Shown here: in pieces, positions 47,301-57,423 of the stretch | How the letters are laid out: each line of letters begins with the position of its first letter | Numbering within the stretch: position 1 is the first letter of the stretch | Source: Solen grandis | Taxonomy: Eukaryota; Mollusca; Bivalvia; Adapedonta; Solenidae | Assembly (NCBI GenBank): GCA_021229015.1 | Contig: CM037782.1 | Location: 39,766,316-39,830,315, forward strand | Direction: 5' to 3' | DNA length: 64,000 nt | Notes under the pieces: generated by a model | Databases searched by the model: none | Seen by the model: only the letters and a program-made list of their open reading frames with translations | Told to the model about the DNA's origin: nothing | Position numbers and translations under genes: made by a program

Positions 47301-50300
47301 ACAGGAACCAAATAACTGGTGTGCTGTTGTATTATTTCATCATTTTCACTGCTGTATAAGCACTAATCATTACAATATCACAATCTACAAAAGATGATAA
47401 TGGGTATCTTAGAAAAAAAAAAAAGATTATACTTACCATATTTGTAACTTGATTTTTTTTCCACCAAGTTCTACTGTTTTTATTTTGAAATCTATTCCTG
47501 AAACATAAAAATTTCAAATATTTGCTTAGCCTGAAACAAACATTTCAAATACTTGCTACACATGTATATAATTTAACTATTACATTCAGGGCCCTCTCTC
47601 TGTTTTGGGGGAACAGTACCTCTACCTTCAAGAGGGTGAATTTTTGTGTTACTTTCTCCTGTTGGGGGAATTTTAGGCAAATTTTTGCTGCACATACTGC
47701 AATAATTATATTAGTAAAAATGAACAAAATAGTTCCTGTCTAGTAGCTTTATTTGGTAAAACTGAAATGGAAATCAAATGGTATATAGAACAACAATCGT
47801 ACCTCTTAACCATTTTTGTTATTTATGTGATCTCATACATTTTTATTTGCAGGGGAAATTAAGCTTGAAAATGGGGGAAAAAAAAACATACTTTTTGGCT
47901 GGGGGAATGGTGCCTTATACAGAAAATAAGCAATGAGATCGAGAGCCCTGACGTTGATCAATAATCTCCACATAACACTTAAAAACCTTAACACACGCTA
48001 TAGCTTTAATTATCCATAAAACAATTATTAACACTGATAGTCCTGTAAATGATTTTAAGGCTGATCAGTTTTATTTCATTCAATGTTTTATAACCCTCAG
48101 TACCTTGGTAATCAGGGGGGTAGCACTGAACACCTGGGTGAAGTTGTCTCACAATTAATGACCAACAAAGAAATGTGTCTCAACAACACTGATGCCCAGC
48201 TAACATACGTTGGTCACAACCAAATATTTGCTTATACAGTCGAACCCCGATTATTCGAAATCCCGGGGATCAGCGTTTTATTTCGAGTAAGGCATGTATT
48301 CGAATAACTCAAGTCACGTTGATCGTTGAGACAAAAACCAATCCCACCCACCTTTTTCATGCAGTGAACATATAATGTACATTTTTTAAAATTTTTAAAA
48401 TTTCATCTTCTTATGCATAAATGATTTCATACATAATCAATGCATACGTCAATAACAAAGATACATACATACATGTACATTAATCAGGTCTCACTAAACC
48501 ACAAGCAACTACATGTGCCCAATATAAACGCCATCTTGAAAACAGCAATTGATAATTAATATTTAATTTACCAACATTCATTTTTTTCTGCATATATGCA
48601 TACATGAACATTCATCATGTCTGACTAAACCACAAGTAACTACATGTAAATGATGTATCAACGTTACATCAACATCGTCTCGAAAACGATGTCATCGTGG
48701 TCTGCTTGTTACACTTGTTTAAATTTTCCTTTACCAGCGTATCCGAAATACTAGTAACTACAATCATCACCTTTATGATTGAAATGCGCAGCACAAACAC
48801 CCAATCAATTTACATTTATGTAAACTGTAAGCGGCTGTCTCCACCCATTTCAGTAATCAATTGACATTCGCACCTTTCTATTGTTTTCAAAATGTCGCCA
48901 GGAATTAATGCTCGTCAGTGACTTCGGATAAGGAGGTGCGAAAATCATACGAATTGATTGGTAAGGGCAAAAAAAATCTTTTCGGATGAGGCCAGGTATT
49001 CGAATGGTACAAATTTGAATAACCCAGACATTTTTATATAGAAATAAGAAGGAGAGTGATCAGGACCAACAAAGTATTTCCAATGACGTCGGGTATTTGA
49101 ATTAGAGGTGGTGGAGTAACCGGGGTTTGACTGCATATTTAAATGTTTATGTTTTGAGGTACATTTGTAACAGGGTTTAGGATGATGTGATGGATCTTCC
49201 ATCATAGAAAAAAGAAAGCTTTTGAAAAAGGAAACCTGAGGCATTACAATCAATTTTACCATGTCATATTGGTCATAACCATAAAATTGCATGAATATCA
49301 AATACCATAGTTAACATCATGGTGCACAAGAGGAGTACTAAGTTTCATGAAGATGTGAAGTTCTCATCATAGAAAAAAACCTTAAATGTCAAGGTAAACC
49401 TGAGGAGTGATGGACCGTTTGATGGACAAAGAAACAGACACACAGACCAAAAAACTATATCCCCAGTACGCAGTATGCAGGGCAAAAAAAGTGTGTTCAT
49501 CCAGAATAATACGGTTTAAGTTCAAAACTTAGCTGTTTTACTTTTAGGTCAATTGGAAAACAAGTTCTTTCAACTTATTCTAATCCCTTGTAAGAAATCC
49601 TAGGTTAGACTAGTACTAGTGCCTGGGAGAGTCATGATAAATTTTTGACCCACAACTGGGTTCGAACCCACAACCTTCCAATCCAATGTCAGGTAGTTTA
49701 CCACTAGACCATGGCACCCTTTTCTGTGGTATGTCAGATTAAAGAAGCTAACATGTATTATATAAATGATGATTTTCGAAGAGTATTATTCAGGGTTTTC
49801 TTAAACATCTTGCCAATGATCTTGCCATTTTTGTTCTTTTTAATGCCATAATTATAAAGAGTTCTAATTATAGCGGAGTAGATGAATATGTCTATCACTC
49901 TAGTGGTTATAACTAAATCAATATTATTATTAATTTTAAGTTGATGGTGTTAAAATGTAACTTGCAAATCAGTTATGTTAATTTTTGTAATGAATCATTC
50001 ATTAATGTTTGATAATCCTATTAATTTATAATGCATACTGGTTATTCTTATAGTAATAAACACTTGGTTGCTTTTCTAAATTTTAGCATTACATGAACTC
50101 TCATTTGGTACAAAGCCCAGAGACGATATTATATAACAATATAAGAACATAAATATATATGATATATAAATATTTAATAATAAAGTAAAGATAATCATGT
50201 ACTGCTAATTCTAAAAGGGCAAGTCCTTTCTGGACCAGTCCTTAACAGTCTTGGGCCTTTTAGGTACCCTGTCATTCTAGTTTCTTGCCTTTCTGACCCA

Positions 50301-50795
50301 AATTCCAATAATGATGATACATACCACCCTTCGGTGGATGAACTTGCTCCCCTGAGCATTGTTTACCAATATATGTCACCTCTAAAACTGTAATTTTAAA
50401 TCAATAAATCTGTTCAGAGAACATATATGATGTTCCCGAGCCTCAGTCTGGTTACCAACTAGCTCATTAATTTAAAAATTATAACAATTAATCTGCATTT
50501 TTTAAGTTTCACATAATTAAAAACGCTAGTATTCGACCATTTTATTCATCAATGTTACACATTTTAAACAAAACATTTTGAAAATAATTAAACTTTCGGT
50601 TTCTGTTTCAATATAAAGGACTAGAAAAATAAATTTTCTTAAGTGGGTGGGGTATTTCCTTTACCTACCTATGGTGGATATAAACGTCGTATTAAATGCA
50701 TCGTCTGAAAATCTGAACAACAAACAAGTTTTTCCGACACCAGAATCACCGATTAAAAGAAGTTTGAAGAGTAGATCATATGTCTTTTTTGCCAT
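41206..50795 (-). CDS. RAB10: RAB10, Rab GTPase (five exons found, C-terminal exon missing)
   Basis: Joined exons 50795-50669, 47497-47437, 46652-46514, 42089-42000 and 41307-41206 give 519 bp, 173 codons, all with GT-AG sites and matching phases. The protein starts [20 protein letters not shown], which is diagnostic for the Rab10/Rab8 group, and exon 3 encodes [20 protein letters not shown] as in Rab10. The G-boxes are GDSGVGKT (16-23), DTAGQE (64-69), NKCD (122-125) and ETSAK (150-154). Thr73, the LRRK2 target in vertebrates, is present. Rab10 directs exocytic and recycling membrane traffic. Rab10 proteins normally have about 200 residues, so roughly the last 27, including the prenylated Cys-Cys, are not placed. 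Introns 1-4 are 3171, 784, 4424 and 692 bp and repeat-filled. Confidence 0.95.
42000..42089 (-). CDS. RAB10: RAB10 exon 4 (NKCD)
   Basis: 90 bp, phase 0 at both ends, between 'catctgtttcag' and GATGCA|gtaagt. It codes [20 protein letters not shown] then [10 protein letters not shown] (residues 110-139). NKCD provides guanine specificity. The region after MEDKR differs from vertebrate Rab10, as expected for this variable loop. Confidence 0.95.
42186..43916. repeat. 28-bp minisatellite, about 60 copies, in RAB10 intron 3
   Basis: The unit is 'accaaatcatcatacaactg' + 'tgtgtggt'. Variants are aaatc/aattc/tatc and gtgtg/gagtg, plus 'catcaaacaac'. From about 43620 to 43890 the array turns into a 59-bp higher-order unit ('...caattgtttgtattgtacc' + 'aattatcatacaactctg...'), four copies. 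It begins about 97 bp from the exon 4 acceptor. Because 28 is not a multiple of three, the long plus-strand frames (139-162 codons) cycle through three readings of the same DNA and are artefacts. Confidence 0.97.
43940..44416. mobile_element. Pogo-like non-autonomous element
   Basis: The left end CAGTAAAACCTGTCTTATCC follows TATA. The interior repeats 'gtcggataaagcag', 'gtcggtaagacaggtgtcg' and 'aacaggtgttgttatggac', echoing the left end in inverted form. The exact right end is unclear (near 'tatggacagta'). No coding frame. Confidence 0.55.
44555..44809 (+). pseudogene. Possible fragment of a Crypton-type/DUF3504 tyrosine recombinase
   Basis: An 84-codon frame inside RAB10 intron 3, antisense to the gene. 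[20 protein letters not shown] and later [16 protein letters not shown]...[15 protein letters not shown] resemble, to my eye, the 'C-PV-x-FE-x-YL...W-Y-x-x-x-PLG-x-N-x-L' region of DUF3504 proteins (ZMYM/QRICH1 and KIAA1958-like, derived from Crypton recombinases). No catalytic Arg/His/Tyr region is present and the frame ends after NSLS, so it would be a truncated relic. The resemblance is from memory and weak, so a profile search is needed. Confidence 0.3.
44810..45494. other. RAB10 intron 3, unannotated
   Basis: AT-rich with no further features seen. Confidence 0.55.
45495..45725. mobile_element. Palindromic TTAA-bounded MITE, family A, copy 4
   Basis: Same orientation as copy 1, TTAACCCTTTCCCTCATAT to ATGAGGGAAAGGGTTAA. 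It has a 12-bp deletion (the 'ttttgacgcactc' region) near the left end and a 4-bp duplication ('atttatg') on the right. Lies in RAB10 intron 3. Confidence 0.82.
45726..46513. other. RAB10 intron 3, unannotated
   Basis: A short ATCT/GTCT-rich microsatellite lies at 46207-46258, and a box B-like 'ggttataggttcaattcc' near 46406-46424 may be a SINE relic. Confidence 0.5.
46514..46652 (-). CDS. RAB10: RAB10 exon 3 (switch II, Thr73)
   Basis: 139 bp between the acceptor 'gtgtttcag' and the donor GACGAG|gtaagc. It codes [20 protein letters not shown] through WLRNIDE (residues 63-109). Gln68 for GTP hydrolysis and Thr73 in the HTIT context are present. A MITE ends only 42 bp upstream of the acceptor. 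Confidence 0.96.
46695..46943. mobile_element. TTAA-bounded MITE, family B, intact copy
   Basis: 249 bp from TTAACCCTTTACTTAA to AAGTAAAGGGTTAA. Its inner palindrome is 'gatcagacagctcctataag' / 'agctatctgatcagg'. It carries 'catgaatattcaagaagt'. The TTAA + CCCTTT ends are shared with family A, suggesting one transposase mobilised both. It lies in RAB10 intron 2, 42 bp from the exon 3 acceptor. Confidence 0.82.
47437..47497 (-). CDS. RAB10: RAB10 exon 2
   Basis: 61 bp between the acceptor 'atgtttcag' and the donor ATATG|gtaagt. It codes (G)[19 protein letters not shown] and the first two bases of Trp63. Vertebrate Rab10 has Gln where Gly occurs here (VELQGKK / VELGGKK). This is the interswitch beta-hairpin. 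Confidence 0.95.
47587..47950. mobile_element. MITE with CAGGG ends (hAT-like)
   Basis: The left end CAGGGCCCTCTCTCTG and the right end (reverse complement) CAGGGCTCTCGATCTC are inverted. G-rich 'ttgggggaa' motifs lie inside. CAGGG termini are typical of hAT elements. No clear 8-bp target duplication was seen. In RAB10 intron 1. Confidence 0.6.
48237..49133. mobile_element. Pogo/Tigger-like element of about 0.9 kb, non-autonomous
   Basis: The left end CAGTCGAACCCCGATTATTC follows TA, and the right end (reverse complement) CAGTCAAACCCCGGTTACTC precedes CATA. The subterminal motif 'attcgaa' is repeated on both sides ('tattcgaataactc', 'ttgaataaccc'). CAGTC + CCCCG + TTA is characteristic of pogo/Tigger TIRs. 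No transposase frame. In RAB10 intron 1. Confidence 0.8.
49647..49719 (-). mobile_element. tRNA-like sequence (probable SINE head)
   Basis: Reverse complement: 'ggtgccatggtctagtggta' (box A-like) and 'tgtgggttcgaacccag' (perfect box B palindrome), 73 nt. The acceptor stem halves do not pair, so it is not a functional tRNA by inspection. In RAB10 intron 1. Transcription of such heads by pol III is possible. Confidence 0.5.
49720..50668. other. RAB10 intron 1, proximal part
   Basis: AT-rich, no repeats recognised. First introns often hold enhancers, but nothing specific is seen. Confidence 0.5.
50669..50795 (-). CDS. RAB10: RAB10 exon 1 (start codon, P-loop)
   Basis: Codes residues 1-42 plus one base. 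ATG at 50795-50793 is the start because [19 protein letters not shown] matches the family N-terminus exactly. It contains the P-loop GDSGVGKT and switch-I sequence FISTI. The donor is ATAG|gtaggt at 50668. A second GT four bases on (gtaaag) would shift the frame and is rejected. Confidence 0.96.
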
Positions 50796-51060
50796 TATAA
50801 ACCATGAAAATGCAAAATGGCGGACAGTTACTCACAAACTGAATACACAGATATTCTTATAGCTCTATTTAAGGAGTTTATTCGTAACAAAACACTTCAA
50901 CGGATTAGAAACGTTCAAGTGAACTATAGTCATTCCAAATTATGAGCTAGGGTTTTAAATGATTCTGTCAGACGAAGTTAAGTTCCCATTTATTGAGATG
51001 ATTTCATTCGCAGAACGTCACTTCCTTATCCGGCAGATGGTAATGACATAACCTATGGGA
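50796..51060 (-). promoter_or_regulatory. RAB10 5' region with ETS/CRE-like motif
   Basis: Upstream of the RAB10 ATG there is no TATA box at a fixed distance. At 51015-51025 the minus strand reads GGAAGTGACGT, an overlap of an ETS core (GGAAGT) with a CRE-like half (TGACGT), often found in housekeeping and bidirectional promoters. CCGG follows in 'tatccggcag' nearby. Assignment is by motif only. Confidence 0.35.
50817..50945 (+). CDS. Possible divergent small ORF or first exon next to RAB10
   Basis: On the plus strand AAAATGGCGGACAG has a strong start context (A at -3, G at +4) and opens 42 codons: [36 protein letters not shown], then SHSKL and TGA. Its ATG is only 21 bp from the RAB10 ATG on the other strand, so the two 5' regions would overlap. 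The composition looks like a real N-terminus with an amphipathic helix, but I do not recognise it. It could be a first exon with a donor inside (for example at the GTTCAAGTG region), a small protein, or chance. Confidence 0.3.
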   Translation: MADSYSQTEYTDILIALFKEFIRNKTLQRIRNVQVNYSHSKL

Positions 51061-52162
51061 GAAGGGAGACTACTCAATCACTTACCTCCCTTCGATTAGT
51101 CACCATCACATGTGAATGAGACTCAGATCAATTTTGAATCCATGGTAATTTCTTTTTAAAAATTAAAAATGTTATTTTTCTCTCAGAAACGTTTTAAATA
51201 CGGAAAATAGCTATTGGTTGCACCAAGTTTACTTTTTCGATGTAACAAATTATACTGATAAATGAATGTAGGGTCTATATACAATATATTATGAAGACTA
51301 GATCTACCAGGCCCGGATCCAGCGGGGGGGGAGGGGTCATACATTTTCCTAGGCTATAAAATCCCTTGATTATATCATAGTAGTGTTGTCTAGAGGAAAT
51401 TCCCATCGTGGGCCCCCGTACTGAACCACCCGCATAACCACCTGACCAGCCAGACTCCTATTGTCTTATGCCCCCTGCTGTTAATGTGTAGGTAATTCGA
51501 ATCTGCGCAGTCGTCCATGACTGTGTGATAAGCATGTGTTTAGGGTACTGCGGACACGTTCATTGATTGAGGGAAATTTACATGTCGTCTGCCGAGCGAT
51601 CTTACAATTGGGAAAAATAGGCAATTACCAAAAGTTTGTATCAGTTTAAGAAATAGCACAACAACTTAGCTGGACATTAAAATGTAATAAGCATCGAAAC
51701 AATTTCACTAGAGCCCAAAGGAATTATTAATAATGATAATTAAAAAAAAAATATTCTGACGAAATCTACTCAGCGAATTTTTTAATCCACTTTTCCCTAC
51801 ATGTATAAAGTTTTAAATCTTGCATTAAAAGCGGGCTAATAAGCTGCCGGCAGGTTGATGAACTTTCAGGTATGAAAATTTGCCAATTTCGTTTTTGAAA
51901 AAGTTAAAAAGGTAATGATTTTTTTTTTGCTATAGCTAACTGCAGAGTAGATGCATACCTATCGCTAGTCATGCAAATTAAACTTAATCAGAAATGTGTT
52001 TTGTTTCTAAATGTCATAGTTTAACTATTTTTACATAACTTTTTAAGTATCATTTTTATGAAACTAACTCCTGTAAATATTTTTCCTGAAAGGAAAAAAA
52101 ATACAAACAGTAGGCCGATACATCATCATGTTCACTGTTTTAATATTTTCGAATATGATAAT
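51061..52162. other. Intergenic, with a 'GGCCCGGATCCAG' repeat
   Basis: At 51308-51330 'caggcccggatccagcgggg' starts a dispersed element whose core also occurs at 54195 (inverted) and 54695. Otherwise AT-rich with no gene seen. Confidence 0.5.
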
Positions 52163-52165
52163 CTA

Positions 52166-52240
52166 CATGTATGTGTATTCATGGTCTCTTAATATAGAGA
52201 CCATGTATGTGTATTCATGGTCTCTTAATATAGAGACACT
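52166..52240. repeat. 36-bp tandem duplication with a small palindrome
   Basis: 'catgtatgtgtattcatggt' + 'ctcttaatatagagac' occurs twice in a row. 'gtctcttaatatagagac' is itself a near-perfect inverted repeat. Confidence 0.85.
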
Positions 52241-52387
52241 GGTGTATTTTAAATTTATAAATAAACATGAATATGAAATTAAAGAATTTGAAAATTTCAA
52301 TCTGCCATATTTTGAGACAATCCATATTTTGGGACAATGTATATGTAGATTATGCATGATCATTAATTCAAATCAAATCCAGGTAAT

Positions 52388-53879
52388 CAGTCATTGAGCT
52401 ACGTTACTGATAAGTCGATGAATACGAAATACTAATACACAGAAAACACATTTATGTGCGAAATAAAACGGATATTAAAGATTTTATATTCAATATCAAC
52501 ATCTTTTATTACTGAATATTGTTTGTCTTGTCACTGATATAACATTTATCTGGGAAGTCTGTGTGTGAAGGCTGCTTCCAGATCGACAATTAGACAGTCA
52601 AGATTACCAAGTTCGAACCTAATACAGCATATACCCGGTATTCCCTTCAATATATTTGACAAAATATGTTTAAAGTGATTTTTTTCTTCTCAGATTTAAA
52701 CAAAACTGTCTTTTACAATATTGAGTCTAAAATCTAAAACTGATTACTCTTCAAAGCATTCACTAATTGATGGTGTACATAAGTCACTTTTTTTTTTTTT
52801 TTGAGGCGGGGGGGGGGGGTGTGTCCAAAAAGCACTTTTTTATGCCAGTCTGCCCCCCCCCCTTCCCCTTTACTACCGTCATTTTTTTTAATACAACTGT
52901 AGTCAAATACTACTGCACAGTAATTATTCAAAACATGGTTTTGCGAAGGTAAAATATAAAATGATATTGCTCAAGGCTCAGTCCCACTTGACATTTTTTT
53001 GTCAAGGAGATGTACTCCCGATGGAAATTGATGAACCTCGGAGGGCGTCGGGAACAGGTTCTCCTGCTGTGTCCTGTGGAAGCTTCGAAAGCTTTGCGAA
53101 CTATGTGGAGTCATCGGGAGGCCTCAGGAGAACTTCATTGCTTGCATTGAAAAATTTCCCCTAGATGTTCTCGAAGTTTTATCGGGGAAAACAGGCCGGG
53201 GAAACATACGCATAGCTTCCCGGAAGCTCCTTGGAAGCATTCACGAAGCTTCTGCGAAATATTTTTTCCTCCGAGGAACCCCCTACGCTTCGGTGATGTC
53301 TCGAAGGCTCGGTTACCTTTCTGTGACACATTCCAGATCTTGTGATAGAATCTCAGAATATTCGCAAAAAAATCGGCAAGCGCACTCTAAAATGTGTTGC
53401 TTTTTTTGGTCAGCTTTAGACTGAGACGGTCAAAAAGGCCATGGGATATTGCTGGGGGCATCCTCATAAACCTCCAAAATCTACCCTTGATTTTGTCCAT
53501 CACCAAATTAATAATGTCAATAATCTTTCCCCGAGGCAGCTAGGATGGTTCGATACAACGATACATCCCCTATTTACGGGGATATTCCCCCGATGGTGTT
53601 TCAAATTCGGTGAAGCTCCGGGGCACCTTCCCCGACCATCTGAAAATTTCACGAGCATGGAGCCATCCCCGATAATACAAGGCCATTGTACCATAACCGA
53701 AACATCAGTGAACGTTTCAACGGACCAATCCCGATTTTTTTTACCAATTTTATTTACAAACATTGCATAAGTCCTACACATGTAGGAAGCATTAGCATTA
53801 CAAACAATACATAACATATGAGACAAAATTATCACGTGATGTAAAGGAAAACGGCTAAATATGCTCAAATGAAATATAA

Positions 53880-53915
<36 letters not shown>

Positions 53916-54039
53916 CTTCTCATAGGACTGCTCCGTTTTTTGGGCTCAATCATCTGATGCCATCAGGAGAAAGTTTGTGTATTTCCCGATGATTTTTCTC
54001 CAGTGGGACCTAGGCATTAGATCCATGGTCTTCAAGTTT
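52388..54039. repeat. Left arm of a 3.7-kb imperfect palindrome
   Basis: The outer end 'cagtcattgagctacgttac' + 'tgataagtcgatg' matches, inverted, 'catccattgacttatcagta' + 'acattgcttaatgactg' at 56076. Matching blocks continue inward: the 'cacagaaaacac...tttatgtgcgaaat' block, the 'gtgtgtgaaggctgcttcca' block, 'gtacataagtcac', the 'aggcctcaggag'/'ccccga'-rich block (53170-53760) and finally 'ttagatccatggtcttcaag' (54039). Several indels separate the arms, including 52800-53165, which has a (T)n(G)n / (C)n tract. All open frames here are by-products. Confidence 0.88.
53881..53913. repeat. (GA)n microsatellite
   Basis: About 16 GA units inside the left arm, without a counterpart in the right arm. 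Confidence 0.95.
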
Positions 54040-54772
54040 AAAAAAAAAAACACACACACACAAAAACATAAAAACCCTTCACTTTTATCCCCAGATACCC
54101 TTCAGAATGCATCTCCATCACACTAAAAAACTTTTTTTTCCCGGACCCCCCTAGTACTCACAGTCTTTGCCCACCCACCCCAGTGGAAAAATTATGGATC
54201 CGGGCCTGTCTACTGAATTGCGCGAAAAAAGATGGGTCTGACTCCTTCGAAAGGTTGGATATAAATCAGCTGCAGCAAGAGATATCCTGGCTGCAGGTGG
54301 CAAAAATGAGTTTTTATTTTTTTATTATTTTGATAAAAGAAGACAAATTCAACTATGTGATCTACGGTTTTACAAATGTTTAATAAAACATTAAAGGTAT
54401 CATTCTAAAAAAAATATCCGGAGTGTATAATGATGAAAATTAATGATGATGATTATCATTTTTAGCAGTAGTAGTGCGTATGTATGATATATATGGACGG
54501 TAGGAAAATAATGCTAGATGGATCTTACGCGGTATGTCGGTATATGTGGCCCAGTGGCTTGTATTTTTTCTTTCAGGAAATATTGAAAACTTTGTACCCT
54601 GATAACATATCAGTTCATCATGTATGAAAATAGTAAACATACTTGGTTTAGACATATTTTATTCATTTTACATAATGCAATACAATTACAATACCTGGTC
54701 CGGATCCAGAATTTTTCTTTCTGCTGAGGTTATTGTTGTTGTTGTTGTTGAAGAAGAAGAATCCGATATGTA
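54040..54772. repeat. Loop of the palindrome
   Basis: 733 bp of unique-looking DNA between the arms. It contains an inner inverted pair of the GGATCCGG motif ('atggatccgggcctg' at 54195 and 'ctggtccggatccag' at 54694) and a (TTG)n(AAG)n stretch at 54733-54760. The loop may be an older insertion of the GGCCCGGATCCAG element. Confidence 0.6.
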
Positions 54773-56076
54773 TTTTTGAAACTTGAAGGTCATAGATCTA
54801 ATGCCTATGCCCCACCGGGGAAAAATAATCGGCGATGTGGAAATACACAGATTTTTCTACCGATGGCTCCCGTGTTTGAGCCAAAAAAGACTGAGTAGTC
54901 CCATGGAAATTTACAATGATTAGGCTTTGGGACTGGTCCGTTGAACGTTTTCTGATGTTTCGGTTATGGTGCAATGCCCTTAGATCCCGATGTTCGGAAA
55001 AGCATCAAGGGACCTTCTCCGGTGATCGACGAAGGTGCCCCAGAGTTTCACTGAGTTTGAAACATCATCGTGGGAATATCCCCGTAGATTATGGGATCTT
55101 GCGAACCATCCTAAGTGTCCCGGGGAAGATAATGGAGATTATGAGAATTTGATGGTGGAATTAAGCGACAAAGTCAAAAGACGATTTTTGGAGGTTTAAG
55201 GGGATTCCTAAGCAATGTCCAATGGCCTTCTTTACCGTCTTGGTCTAAGGTTGACCAAAACAGATACAAATTTCTGAGTGCGCTTTTTTTGTCAAATAGT
55301 CTGAGATTCAACCACAAGATCGGGAATGTGTTACAGAAAGATCGCCGAATATCTCCAAATGTCCCCTGATACCTCGGCCAGATATTACAGAAGCATCGGG
55401 GCTTCCTCGGAGGAAAAAATATTTCGCGGAAGCTCCGTGAATGCTTACACGAAGCTTCTCCGCGGATGTTTCCCCGGCCTGCTTTCCCGATAAAACATCG
55501 TATTTGATTGCAGTTGTATTTACAGGCCCCGATCAAAAATAAATAAATAAAAATAACGGTGGGGACACTGATAATACTGAAAGGGCATTACTCCTTCCGG
55601 TTAAGAAATATAAGTATATCGTACATTTCATTCACAAAGAAGCATAAAATATTTAATAAGGGTTTCCTGGAACCCCCCCCCCCCCCCCCAAAAAAAAAGT
55701 GACTTGTGTACGCTTTCATTTAGTGATTGCATTCAATAATCATCAGTTTTGAACTCAACAGTGTGAAAGGCAGTTTTATTTAAGACTGGGGAAAATAAAT
55801 AAATTTTCACGTTAAACAAAATTTTTTGTCAAAAATCTGGAAATTCTGGAAGCAGTCTTCACACAGAGATTCCCAGGAAAAAAATATTAGGCGCACGTTT
55901 TAGGGTCGGATGGTTGCAGAATGTATGGGCTCCTTCCGCGTGTTAATATTTTGTACACTTTTAGTTTTTAATTGACATATTTTGGTTTTTCTAAATATCA
56001 GTTTCATTTCGCACATAAATTGTGTTTTCTGTGCATTAGTATCCATTGACTTATCAGTAACATTGCTTAATGACTG
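54773..56076. repeat. Right arm of the 3.7-kb imperfect palindrome
   Basis: Reads as the inverse of 52388-54039, about 0.35 kb shorter. Strong blocks are 'acttgaaggtcatagatcta' (54781), 'ctggtccgttgaacgttttc' (54936), 'ggtgccccagagtttcac' (55034), 'tttggaggtttaagggg' (55186), 'ggaggaaaaaatatttcgcg' (55400) and 'aagtgacttgtgtac' (55697). By eye the arms share perhaps 75-80% identity outside indels. Confidence 0.88.
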
Positions 56077-56098
56077 ACAGTGAAACAGTGTTATTCAA

Positions 56099-56290
56099 AT
56101 GATACAAGCGGCTTTGAGTAGGACAGGGAAAACATCGTTGATGACGAGCGCAGCGGCCATCTCGTATCGAAGACGTCTTCTGCTTGGCAGAGATCGGCGC
56201 ATTGCAGTCCCTGAAATTACGTACAGAACGGACTGTAGCAATGGCACTGTCTTCAACACAATTCATAATCAGCTAAATATATATATGTGA
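56099..56290. other. GC-richer island with short frames on both strands
   Basis: 56100-56240 is near 50% GC. On the plus strand MIQAALSRTGKTSLMTSAAA and a basic run follow. On the minus strand, behind an acceptor-like 'cgtaatttcag', RRSLPSRRRLRYEMAAALVI is open. Both could be remnants of a gene or transposon exon, for example the basic leader of a Harbinger/PIF-type transposase exon. There is not enough to choose. Confidence 0.25.
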
Positions 56291-57423
56291 CATGTATGTG
56301 GTTATTTGTGTATTTTGAATAGGATTATGCGGTGCTCATTGTGAATGTGTATGAATGATCGATGACGTCGTTGTGTGTTGGGCCTTGATTCGTTTGATGA
56401 CGTTACTATTGTTACAACTGCACGGCGTGTATGCAAGCGATTCATGTGAAATTTTGTAATTAAACTGCTGTTGTGTTAAATTTTACCAGTCAGAATGTTC
56501 AGATATAACGTTCGTGTAATAAAAAAATGCAAGCGCTTTTCCGCGAACTTTGTGACCACCCCTCGTACCAGGTATTTCGATCAGGACAAATAAAAAAAAA
56601 ATATCGAAAGAAACCGTCAGAGAGGTTATGGCGATATTCATATCTATATTCAGTATTTATTAATTTATTAGTAAAACAAGGATGGTGAAATACGTACGTA
56701 TTTCAGTATAACCAAGAGATAATTAATGAGTCAGATATAACATGTACAGAAATATATTCATGTATTATCATTATCAATTCTATTTATGTATTTTCATATT
56801 CTGTTTTGTTGTGTGTGTACAGAGATTTACATTACCTAATGTAGCTTTGTGATGTATATGCCCATGTGTGTTTGTGCGCGTTTATTGAACAGTTTCACAT
56901 CAGTGAATAATAGAGTCATATGATAAATACCTAGTGTTTATACTAATTATATAATTATGTAAAACGGACATGTTGATGTCATTTTGTTTTAGACAGAGTT
57001 TCGTATTTGACCTAATTGGGAAAAGGGGGAGGGCCGGATCTAATGCTGTTATAACTTGTGGGTCCAACCCTTTTGCTTATATAAATAAAAAATGAACTAG
57101 ATCAATCATACAATTTTTTTTTTGGAAAAATATATATGTCAAGTCATATGTATCTATGCATGACTGTTTGTGTAATATGTGTGTAATTTTGTTTAGGAAG
57201 CAATGTTTAAACTATTGGGAAAAGATTAGTGCTTTTTTATTTTTTTATTCAAAATTGGAAATATTGAAAACGGTTACTCTTTATAAAACATCATACTTGA
57301 ACAAACTGTTAGCCCTCACAATATAAATAAATGATATTCCTGATTTGTTAAAAACGGAGCTAAAATTCAATATAAGCCTAAATGTGGGCAGTAAACGGAA
57401 GAAGAATGCATGAGACAGGCTAA
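56291..57423. other. Unannotated intergenic stretch
   Basis: AT-rich. No gene or repeat recognised. Confidence 0.5.

Noticed and set aside
49647..49719. Functional tRNA gene
   Set aside because: Box B is good but the acceptor stem does not pair; treated as a SINE head.
53441..55536. Frames of 109-122 codons inside the large palindrome
   Set aside because: They do not match between arms at the protein level and follow composition only.
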